5,912 bases of DNA from Planctomycetaceae bacterium (GTDB taxonomy: Bacteria > Planctomycetota > Planctomycetia > Pirellulales > Pirellulaceae). Of the stretch, positions 1 through 5,912 are shown one piece after another. The notes below the pieces were generated by a model that did no database searches, was not told the DNA's origin, and saw nothing but the letters and a program-made list of their open reading frames with translations. How positions within the stretch are numbered: position 1 is the first letter of the stretch; every line of letters begins with the position of its first letter. Both the position numbers and the translations under genes were made by a program. The stretch lies in assembly GCA_024642765.1 (NCBI GenBank), contig JAHEAM010000255.1, forward strand, positions 1 to 5,912, written 5' to 3'.

Positions 1-1354
1 GTTGTTCTTTACGGCGATTCAATTCGCCAGTTGTCAGCTTGCGTCGAACGTCTTCCAGACTTGCGTCTTTGGGCAAGTCAACCAAAGAGCTTTTGTTTCG
101 ACCGTTAACGCCACCAGTTGTTCCGTAATGAGTCTCAGTGGAAAGGAATATTCCAGCGATTGCCGTATAGTCTTGTTGGGAAATAGGATCGAATTTGTGG
201 TCGTGACAGCGGGCGCACGAAATGGTAATTCCCAAAAAGCCTTGTGAGAGCGCATCGATTTGTTCGTCTGCAATATCGACAGCGAGCTGGCGTGGGTTTT
301 GATCGTTAACTGATTTCGGGCCGATTGCGAGAAATCCGGTGGCAATCAAATGTCGGGCTTTCTCTTCGGAAGTAGAGCTGCCGAGCAAGTCGCCGGCAAT
401 TTGTTCGCGCAAGAATTGATCGTATGGTATGTCGGCGTTGAGCGAATCGATTATGTAATCGCGATATCGCCAAGCGTAGGGATACTGCGAGTTTAGGTCC
501 TTGCCAGTCGACTCGGCATAACGTACGACGTCCATCCAATGCCGACCCCAATGTTCACCAAAATGTGGAGAGGCAAGTAACGAATCAACAACTCGCGCGT
601 AAATGGATTGTCGTTCGGCGTCGGTTGAACAGGCGTTCCAATTGGCTTGGAACTTTTGAGACACGGTGGGTTCAGGCGGCAAGCCAACAAGGTCAAAATA
701 GACGCGACGCAATAATGTCAACGGTGACGCGTCGGCGACTGGGTGCAATTGGTTTTCTTCGAGCTTTGCCAATACGTAACGATCGATTGGCTGTGAACTC
801 CACTCTGCATGTTGAGGTGTAGGGACCTGTGTGGACTGAAGTGTTTGGTAGGCCCACCATGCCTTCGCATCCTCACCGGCGCCGCCATCATCCAGGACTG
901 CGGCTTCAACGCGTGGGTCAGCGGCACCTTGATTGATCCAATTGCGAAAATCACGAATGACGTCGTCGGGTAGTTTCCCGCCAGACTTTTTCGGTGGCAT
1001 CGCGTAGTCATCGTCTTCATAACTAATCGCCAACATCAAGAGGCTTTCTTCGGCATTGCCAGGCTCGATCGCCGCACCCGAATCGCCGCCAAGCACAAGG
1101 CCGTCACGAGAATCCAATCGCAGTCCACCAGAAATTTTGTTTGCAGAATCCGAGTGACAGCTGTAACACTTGTCGATTAGTACGGGGCGGATTTTGGTTT
1201 CAAAGAACTGGACATCTTTCGCGCTGAGCTTGTTTTCCGCGGATTGGACTTGTCGCGCGTTTGCTGATGTCAAACCGATCGCGAAAACGGCCAATAAGGC
1301 ACTGAACCTTATGATGTTTTTCGATGCCTGCTGTCCACGTGTCATATTTCGCAT
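1..1354 (-). CDS. PSCyt1-DUF1549 planctomycete cytochrome-type protein, 3' part missing
   Basis: This frame stays open from the ATG at 1354 to the left edge, giving 451 codons. An in-frame TAG lies upstream and no earlier ATG exists; a weak GGAA precedes the start. Residues 12-34 look like a signal peptide (hydrophobic core, then ANA before RQ). A PSCyt1 cytochrome c-like domain follows at about 45-145, with haem motif C63-Y-S-C66-H67 and a possible distal ligand M119 in YAMPPK. From about 187 to 405 comes DUF1549/PSCyt2: the segment with HWGRHWMDVVRYAES at 268-282 and a second CxxCH, C380-A-R-C383-H384, followed by DHKFDP. Family members are usually about 800-1100 residues and end in DUF1553, which would lie outside the window. 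Their function is poorly established; an exported redox role linked to polymer degradation has been suggested. The family call is firm, the function open. An alternative start is the ATG at 1345. Confidence 0.93.
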   Translation of the reverse strand, partial: MRNMTRGQQASKNIIRFSALLAVFAIGLTSANARQVQSAENKLSAKDVQFFETKIRPVLIDKCYSCHSDSANKISGGLRLDSRDGLVLGGDSGAAIEPGNAEESLLMLAISYEDDDYAMPPKKSGGKLPDDVIRDFRNWINQGAADPRVEAAVLDDGGAGEDAKAWWAYQTLQSTQVPTPQHAEWSSQPIDRYVLAKLEENQLHPVADASPLTLLRRVYFDLVGLPPEPTVSQKFQANWNACSTDAERQSIYARVVDSLLASPHFGEHWGRHWMDVVRYAESTGKDLNSQYPYAWRYRDYIIDSLNADIPYDQFLREQIAGDLLGSSTSEEKARHLIATGFLAIGPKSVNDQNPRQLAVDIADEQIDALSQGFLGITISCARCHDHKFDPISQQDYTAIAGIFLSTETHYGTTGGVNGRNKSSLVDLPKDASLEDVRRKLTTGELNRRKEQ

Positions 1355-1740
1355 GTCGATTTCCAAAATTTGAAACGTTTTGCTAATTGGTATTGATGGC
1401 TAAATAGACTTAATGTTTGTGTTGGAACAGGCCCGAAACGTGAGCGAGCAAGCCCACATTTCCTGGCCAATATTTACTGGCTAGTGCAAGGTTCACTTGC
1501 TTGCGCAGCGAGCTTGTATGGTGCAACTTCAGAACATGCGATTGGGGCTTTTATGTATTGAACCGGCTAAAATGTCAGACGTTCTGAAACTGCCAAATAT
1601 TTTGCGATATTTTTATGTTTGAAACGATGATTTTTCCATAAATACCGCGATAGAGGCAATGGCATTCCAACGCGAATCAAATCCCGTCTAAGATATCGCG
1701 TTGATTAGTCAATCCTACAGCTTTTTTTGCGAGCAAAATC
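1355..1740. other. Divergent intergenic region, 386 bases
   Basis: This stretch separates the divergent starts of the PSCyt1-DUF1549 gene and the tandem EEP gene, so it must hold the control signals of both. I found no coding frame with recognisable features and no well-spaced -35/-10 pair worth calling on either strand. The right half is AT-rich. Two small inverted repeats can be seen: AAATAT/ATATTT at 1595-1612 and GCAAG/CTTGC at 1486-1500. Both are short enough to arise by chance. Planctomycete promoters often depart from the E. coli consensus, so the absence of a clear sigma70 match says little. Confidence 0.6.
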
Positions 1741-3369
1741 ATGTCCAAGATTTTGACTACCGTTGCCACCATTGTATTTGGGTTGCTCGGAACGCATCCG
1801 GCTGCCCTTGCTCAACCGGCAGAATTCCGCGCGATGACTTGGAATATCTGGCACGGCGGAAAAGAAGACGGTGAGGACATCGGAGTGAAGCGGGTTGTGG
1901 ATATCATTCGCAACAGTAACGCTGATATCATCGCCATGCAGGAAACCTATGGCTCAGGCGAACGCATTGCGAAGGCTCTGGGTTTTCACTTTCATCCGCG
2001 AGGAACCAACGTTTCAATTCTCAGCCGCTACCCAATTATCGAAGACATTTCGGTGGAAGGCGAATTCAATTGCGTCGGTGCGGTCATTGAAATGCCGGGC
2101 GGCAAACAATTTGCCTCCTATTCCATTTGGTTACCGTATGCTGCAGAAATTTGGGAAATTGACACTAGAAAAACAGAAGACCCGTTGTCGATGGTGGAAG
2201 CTTGCCAAACTTCAGCGGAAGAACTGAAAAGAATTTTAGCCGCTGTCAATAAACGTCTTAGCGATCCTAAATACTTAAACATCCCAGTCTTGATCGCAGG
2301 CGATTTCAATTCGATGTCCCATCTCGATTACTCGGAAGTCAATTTGGATCAGTTCAAAGCGATTGTCGATTGGCCGACAAGTCACGTTTTAGTCGACGCT
2401 GGATTTCGCGACTCATACCGTGAGGTGAACCCGTTTGTCGATCGGGCAGCGGACCGAACTTGGTCGCCCCGGTTTCCCGACCAAGAACAAGATCGAATTG
2501 ATTTCATCTATTACAAAAGCATGAATTGGCAAGCAATAGATTCAAAAAAAATCGACCAGCATGCCGAAAAATTCCCCTCCGATCATGCGTTGCTGTTGAC
2601 GACGTTTCGAGAAAGTAAACCTGCGCAGAGCCAAGCACCGTTTCGAATTGCAACCTACAATATCAAACACGGTCGCGGCATGGATGACGTTGTTGATCTT
2701 AAGCGCACGGCAGACGTGCTGAAAAAACTGAACCCCGATTTTGTTGCATTACAAGAAGTTGACAATCGCGTTGAAAGAAGCGGTGTCGTCAATGAACCTG
2801 CGGAACTGGGAAAGCAACTGGGTATGCACGCAGCCTTTAGTTCGTTTATGGATTTGCAAGGTGGACAGTATGGGCTGGCGTTTTTGTCGCGCTATCCAAT
2901 CCGTGATGTGCGTCGCATCCAGTTGGTTGAAGGGAACGAGCCTCGCGTGGCACTTGGTGTTGAAGTTCGTTTGCCCGACGGCAGTCCGCTGCTGTTCGTC
3001 AATGTCCATTTTGATTGGGTTCGTGACGATTCGTTTCGATTCAAGCAGGCGACAGGTGTCGATAAATTTTTGGATGCACTCGAAATTCCTCACGTATTGC
3101 TGGGTGATTTCAATGACCTGATGGGCTCGCGAACTCTCGACTTGCTGTCCGAGGAGCGCATCGAGGCTAATAAGCCCCCACAAGATCACTTTACGTTCCC
3201 GTCTGTTGCCCCTGACCGTGAAATCGACTTCATTTTTGTTGATAAGAAATCGGATTGGTCCATTTTCAAAACGCAAGTTGTCGACGAACCCCTCGCGTCC
3301 GATCATCGTCCGGTGTTTGTTGATTTACAACTTAGAACACCAAACATCACTCAAAAAATGGAGCGCTAA
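1741..3369 (+). CDS. Secreted protein with two tandem endonuclease/exonuclease/phosphatase (EEP) domains
   Basis: The product is 542 residues. ATG 1741 is the first start after an in-frame TGA at 1702-1704; only a weak GAG precedes it. Residues 1-24 form a signal peptide (hydrophobic 8-17, AALA before Q25), so export is likely. EEP domain 1 spans about 28-290: N35 in MTWN, Q67-E68, GDFN 187-190, D254 in RIDF and S280-D281-H282. EEP domain 2 spans about 300-530: N307 in ATYN, Q338-E339, N421-V-H423, GDFN 455-458, D496 in EIDF and S520-D521-H522. Both carry the Mg-binding Glu and the catalytic Asp and His typical of DNase I/ExoIII-type phosphodiesterases. Domain 1 lacks the N-x-H motif, having S128-I-W130, and has an extra helical segment at about 145-180. 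The fold does not fix the substrate: DNA, phospholipid, inositol phosphate and other phosphodiesters are all possible. It faces the peroxidase gene convergently and is probably a single-gene transcript. Confidence 0.95.
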   Translation: MSKILTTVATIVFGLLGTHPAALAQPAEFRAMTWNIWHGGKEDGEDIGVKRVVDIIRNSNADIIAMQETYGSGERIAKALGFHFHPRGTNVSILSRYPIIEDISVEGEFNCVGAVIEMPGGKQFASYSIWLPYAAEIWEIDTRKTEDPLSMVEACQTSAEELKRILAAVNKRLSDPKYLNIPVLIAGDFNSMSHLDYSEVNLDQFKAIVDWPTSHVLVDAGFRDSYREVNPFVDRAADRTWSPRFPDQEQDRIDFIYYKSMNWQAIDSKKIDQHAEKFPSDHALLLTTFRESKPAQSQAPFRIATYNIKHGRGMDDVVDLKRTADVLKKLNPDFVALQEVDNRVERSGVVNEPAELGKQLGMHAAFSSFMDLQGGQYGLAFLSRYPIRDVRRIQLVEGNEPRVALGVEVRLPDGSPLLFVNVHFDWVRDDSFRFKQATGVDKFLDALEIPHVLLGDFNDLMGSRTLDLLSEERIEANKPPQDHFTFPSVAPDREIDFIFVDKKSDWSIFKTQVVDEPLASDHRPVFVDLQLRTPNITQKMER

Positions 3370-3558
3370 TGCACGACATCCGAAAAAGAGTTTGGTACGT
3401 GGCCCCAGTTTAGGCTACATAGATGACCGACAGGAGTTGGAAACTTTCTACGAATTCGTGCCCTGCTATTTCGCGAAGCGAAATGCCACGTGGCTTTTTC
3501 GCTCCACGAAAATATGGCAGTGAAAAACGGTAATTCTAAACGTATATAAAATTCGAAT
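3370..3558. other. Convergent intergenic region rich in short inverted repeats
   Basis: This region separates the 3' ends of the EEP and peroxidase genes and has no credible coding frame. It holds a perfect 10-base palindrome ACGAATTCGT (3450-3459), a 7-bp hairpin at 3468-3484, a palindrome GCCACGTGGC followed by five T (3485-3499), and the left arm of a hairpin around the peroxidase stop codon. A direct repeat TCTACGAATT occurs at 3447-3456 and 3558-3567. Its position between convergent genes favours bidirectional transcription termination. Confidence 0.6.
3468..3503. terminator. Probable bidirectional terminator made of overlapping hairpins
   Basis: ATTTCGC (3468-3474) and GCGAAAT (3478-3484) form a perfect 7-bp stem with a GAA loop. 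Directly after it comes GCCACGTGGC and then TTTTT (3485-3499). The AGCGAAA at 3477-3483 can instead pair with TTTCGCT at 3497-3503, enclosing the GCC/GGC stem. The structure lies about 100 bases after the EEP stop and about 55 bases beyond the peroxidase stop. The T-run favours termination of the rightward EEP transcript. On the opposite strand no clear T-run follows the stem, so termination in that direction is less certain. Confidence 0.45.
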
Positions 3559-3569
3559 CTACGAATTTT
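3548..3569 (-). terminator. AT-rich hairpin enclosing the peroxidase stop codon
   Basis: AAAATTCG (3548-3555) and CGAATTTT (3562-3569) are perfect 8-base inverted repeats with a six-base loop. On the minus strand the TAG stop of the peroxidase gene (3561-3559) sits in that loop, and the descending arm ends in TTTT followed by ATAT. This could be an intrinsic terminator placed very tightly against the coding end, or a 3'-end stabilising structure. The stem has only two G-C pairs, so it is weaker than a classical terminator. Confidence 0.35.
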
Positions 3570-5571
3570 GCAGGTTTAAATCAACAAAGGCTGAATCCAA
3601 TGTCGACAAGTCAATTGGGAAATGGTTACCACCAGAATGCGATCCATTTTGCTGACGTGCCAATCCAAAATTGATGTCGCGGTAAACTTGACCGCGTGTA
3701 AACGTGATTTCTTTTGGCAAGGCTGTCGTCAAATGGGATCCAGGTGGAGCGATGATTCGAACTCGATAGGAATCGATGTCAAGCTCGCTGAATCGATAGG
3801 TTCCGTGACAATCTGTTCGCGTCGATTTGACCAGTTCATCACTGCTTGTTCGCAGCTGCACAAGAATGCCAGCCAGACGTTGATCTCGCGAATCGATCTG
3901 CCCGTTGCGATTTCCATCACCAAAAACGGTTCCAGTGATTTCGGTTCGGAAGATAAAGACGTTCGGCTGGATGTTTCGCGTTGTCGAATTGTTTTTGATG
4001 ATTCGTGACAACGTAGTCGATTCTAGCGTCTTCAGGCTTTGCCCGGAAAACGTATTTTGATACCAGTAGCGATCGCCGTCGCGTAATCGTTGAACTTGAT
4101 CAGCGATTATTCGCTTAAACGTTGGACCGACACTGGCTCCAGGAGCGTGATCTTCTGCCAACCCGCCGACCCATAAGTCTATGCTGTCGACCGTACCATA
4201 GGCCTCCTGCAACGCTTGTTGCGTTTCCGGATTGCGAGTGATCTGGGTGAAGTCCGTGACCGGCTTCAGTCCATATGCGATACGTACGGAATTGTAGTCA
4301 GCTAGACCATGATCGCGTCCGCGCTGAATGTTCAACGCGGCGAGATCCAGTCCGCCCGAACCTGGTGCGCCGAACAGAAAACTGCGCAGGTCATCGACGA
4401 CTTTGATATCGATCTCTTGAGCGCGATCCGTGGCCAAGTACTTCAGAATACTATCGATACCTGACGCATCGATAACCGAAGGATTAAAAAACGCGTCCCG
4501 CATTTCCAGCGGATCTTGGATTTCATTTCCGTTGTTGTCGAGGAATTCAATGTCGGTACCAATCATCGAATGCCCAAACCGATAGGCTGCTGCAGCGAAT
4601 TCATTGGCGATGCCGGGATTTACATTGGCTCGGTAGCCTTGATAGGTCGTCAACGCGTCCTTTCCCAAAATAGCGGGCAGGAATTCGTTGTAGGTGATCG
4701 CTTGCAATTCGGCGATCACCCACCGCCGGGCTGTTTGGTAGATTCGTTCATCACTCCAATCATGATGGTTTTGGGCTATTGCATCAGCCACACGATTGTG
4801 TTCTCGCATAAACAGAGTTTGCATGGCGATCAATTCGACGTTTTCATTGGCGCGAACATCGCCAGCTAAAAAATAAGACGCTGGATCTCCACCGACAGTG
4901 TCGTTGTCTAGCCCTTCGGTGTTGTACGGAAGTAGGTTGCCATCGCTGACTTTCAATCGACCACCTTTAAACGTACGCAACGCGGCTGCGCGTTCGTCTG
5001 ACGAACCGTAAATCTGTGAGCCGTCCACAAAGGCGGTGATGGAATTGATTTGTTGGCGAATGCCGTCTTCGTCAATTTCATATGCCGATCGCGATAGTGG
5101 AATGGTTTTATTCCCAGTTCCGTCAGGATCAAAATCAACATCTCCAGTCGGAACTTGAATTAAAAATGCTTCGGCTGGCGATGCGGCGACGGTTAAGTCG
5201 ATATCGTGGTCCAGAAATTGTCCCCAGGCATAAACAAACGCCGAGAGATTTTGATCGTTAATAATGCTCTCGCCGTTTTGTGCAGAAACGATATTGCTAA
5301 TCTCACGTGCGTTAGCGCGGTCTTCCCCAGCCGGAGTTGACGTGCCGTCGGCGTAATCGGCTGTGCTGACTCGCAAGTAAACCTCAGCAGTGCTGCCCCA
5401 ATCAAGGTTTGCCAGGTTGTTGCCTTCCCCGTCGAAACTTCGCCACGCTCCGGCCATCAGATGGCGCGGTTCAAGTGTTGTAAAGTCAAGTAATTTGGTT
5501 CTATTCTGAAGTAAATTGTGACCTTGATTTTTATTGCACCCCGCCGACTTGCCTCTTCTCATTTTAGCCAT
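3559..5571 (-). CDS. Animal-type haem peroxidase (peroxinectin/myeloperoxidase-like) with C-terminal SdrD_B/Cna_B-like domain
   Basis: The product is 670 residues. Start ATG 5571 has a good GGAGA six bases upstream. The basic N-terminus lacks a hydrophobic signal core but has LEPRHLMAG at 33-41, resembling the LEPR-x-LL motif of large exported proteins. The peroxidase domain covers about 45-540. Q118, distal H122, D121 (haem ester) and D123 (calcium) lie in GQFLDHD. T179, F181, D183 and S185 form a calcium loop. Catalytic R240 and E243 lie in GDVRANE, REHNR is at 256-260, proximal H334 in RFGHSM, and N414 in the signature LNIQRGRDHGL. The family uses H2O2 to oxidise halides or organic substrates; the substrate here is unknown. 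Residues 546-637 form a beta-sandwich SdrD_B/Cna_B-like module opening with an EF-hand-like loop (D552, N554, N556, Q558, D560, D563). The last 30 residues are low-complexity. The protein is probably exported or surface-associated. No operon partner lies within the window. Confidence 0.96.
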   Translation of the reverse strand: MAKMRRGKSAGCNKNQGHNLLQNRTKLLDFTTLEPRHLMAGAWRSFDGEGNNLANLDWGSTAEVYLRVSTADYADGTSTPAGEDRANAREISNIVSAQNGESIINDQNLSAFVYAWGQFLDHDIDLTVAASPAEAFLIQVPTGDVDFDPDGTGNKTIPLSRSAYEIDEDGIRQQINSITAFVDGSQIYGSSDERAAALRTFKGGRLKVSDGNLLPYNTEGLDNDTVGGDPASYFLAGDVRANENVELIAMQTLFMREHNRVADAIAQNHHDWSDERIYQTARRWVIAELQAITYNEFLPAILGKDALTTYQGYRANVNPGIANEFAAAAYRFGHSMIGTDIEFLDNNGNEIQDPLEMRDAFFNPSVIDASGIDSILKYLATDRAQEIDIKVVDDLRSFLFGAPGSGGLDLAALNIQRGRDHGLADYNSVRIAYGLKPVTDFTQITRNPETQQALQEAYGTVDSIDLWVGGLAEDHAPGASVGPTFKRIIADQVQRLRDGDRYWYQNTFSGQSLKTLESTTLSRIIKNNSTTRNIQPNVFIFRTEITGTVFGDGNRNGQIDSRDQRLAGILVQLRTSSDELVKSTRTDCHGTYRFSELDIDSYRVRIIAPPGSHLTTALPKEITFTRGQVYRDINFGLARQQNGSHSGGNHFPIDLSTLDSAFVDLNLQNS

Positions 5572-5577
5572 AGTCGT

Positions 5578-5582
5578 TCTCC
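5578..5582 (-). promoter_or_regulatory. Ribosome binding site of the peroxidase gene
   Basis: On the minus strand GGAGA lies six bases before the ATG at 5571. This is close to ideal Shine-Dalgarno spacing and favours that start over the second in-frame ATG three codons later (5562), which would be 15 bases away. Confidence 0.7.
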
Positions 5583-5670
5583 AAGCTAAGACTGTACCTA
5601 TACAAGTAGCGAAAGCACTCGCGCGCCCCCCACTGCTTGCGAATCATTGTCAGAATACTAGGAGAGAAAC

Positions 5671-5687
5671 CTTAATTTAGAATTAAG
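5671..5687. repeat. Perfect AT-rich inverted repeat
   Basis: CTTAATT (5671-5677) and AATTAAG (5681-5687) are exact inverted repeats separated by TAG. The site lies 100 bases upstream of the peroxidase start. That position and symmetry would suit an operator for a dimeric regulator. With only 7-bp arms made almost wholly of A-T pairs, chance is also possible. Confidence 0.4.
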
Positions 5688-5886
5688 CCTGGGCGATTAT
5701 TTGGGTCGACGTATCTGTTCGCGACTCCTTCAAATAGTCGGCCACTCAGCACCAAATTCGATGAGAATAGAAATGTCTTCGTTCGCGTACAATTCAGAGC
5801 TGGCGAAATAATAGTCAAAAGTAAAACGATACCGGTTGACGACCAAAAAGTGATTTTGAATTGCAAACAAGTGGCCAAAAAATGTT

Positions 5887-5912
5887 TGCTATACACTATT
5901 TGTTACCGGAGA
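5887..5912 (+). promoter_or_regulatory. Possible extended -10 promoter and ribosome binding site of a gene beyond the right edge
   Basis: TGCTATACA (5887-5895) matches the extended -10 pattern TG-n-TATAAT at most positions. Twelve bases further on the window ends in GGAGA (5908-5912), a Shine-Dalgarno-like sequence. Together they suggest a rightward gene with a very short leader starting within about ten bases past the window. No good -35 hexamer sits at the right distance, and the start codon itself is not visible, so this is tentative. Confidence 0.25.

Larger units (their letters stand above)
5572..5912. other. AT-rich region upstream of the peroxidase gene
   Basis: These 341 bases hold the peroxidase leader and, apparently, the upstream region of a gene beyond the right edge. 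A GTG-initiated minus-strand frame at 5672-5896 (74 codons) exists. It has one hydrophobic stretch but no ribosome binding site or recognisable motif, so I do not call it a gene. A short GC-rich patch (about 5617-5640, with GCGCGC and a run of C) interrupts the AT-rich sequence. A perfect inverted repeat lies at 5671-5687. No confident promoter for the peroxidase gene was found. Confidence 0.5.

Noticed and set aside
2..1020. Several short open frames on both strands
   Set aside because: All overlap the continuous PSCyt1-DUF1549 frame, which carries the domain motifs. That frame has no stop in the window because it is cut by the left edge.
1700..1712. TTGATTAGTCAA as an operator or -35 element for the EEP gene
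   Set aside because: The arms are only 4 bp, and no -10-like sequence lies at a suitable distance downstream.
2749..3306. Minus-strand open frame of 185 codons
   Set aside because: It lies wholly inside EEP domain 2, whose motifs are clear on the plus strand. The minus-strand translation shows no family motif, so it is a shadow.
3206..3523. Plus-strand open frame running from the EEP gene into the intergenic region
   Set aside because: It overlaps the EEP C-terminus in another frame, runs through the inverted repeats and shows no motif.
3622..4008. Plus-strand open frame of 128 codons
   Set aside because: It is antisense to the peroxidase C-terminal module and has no recognisable motif or ribosome binding site.
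4516..4869. Plus-strand open frame of 117 codons
   Set aside because: It is antisense to the core of the peroxidase, which carries the catalytic Arg and proximal His on the other strand.
5672..5896. Minus-strand GTG-started frame of 74 codons with one hydrophobic stretch
   Set aside because: There is no Shine-Dalgarno sequence and no family resemblance. It lies in AT-rich sequence and overlaps a possible rightward promoter. It might be a small membrane peptide, but nothing supports this.

Overview
The window looks like a piece of a planctomycete chromosome, possibly from the Pirellulaceae side (an inference). The evidence is a PSCyt1/DUF1549 cytochrome-type gene, a family strongly associated with Planctomycetes and their relatives. 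A second sign is a secreted-type protein whose N-terminus carries an LEPR-x-L-like motif in place of an ordinary hydrophobic signal peptide. Base composition is moderate, with AT-richer intergenic stretches. I see no tRNA, rRNA, CRISPR array, insertion sequence or phage gene.

Layout. (1) Positions 1-1354, minus strand: the first 451 codons of a PSCyt1-DUF1549 protein. It runs off the left edge, so its C-terminal half (normally DUF1553) is missing. (2) 1355-1740: a 386-base divergent intergenic region without a confident promoter. (3) 1741-3369, plus strand: a secreted protein with two endonuclease/exonuclease/phosphatase (EEP) domains in tandem. (4) 3370-3558: a convergent intergenic region with several short perfect inverted repeats, probably a bidirectional termination zone. 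(5) 3559-5571, minus strand: a full-length animal-type haem peroxidase with a C-terminal SdrD_B/Cna_B-like domain. (6) 5572-5912: an AT-rich region upstream of the peroxidase. It ends in a Shine-Dalgarno-like GGAGA, so a rightward gene may begin just past the right edge.

The genes alternate in strand (minus, plus, minus) and form no operon. All three products appear to be exported: a c-type cytochrome-like protein, a phosphodiesterase/nuclease-like hydrolase and a peroxidase. The sequence does not show that they share a pathway. The strongest points of interest are the tandem EEP architecture with unequal active sites and the bacterial peroxidase, which keeps almost the full myeloperoxidase-type catalytic set. 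I do not see convincing evidence of a new multi-gene system.
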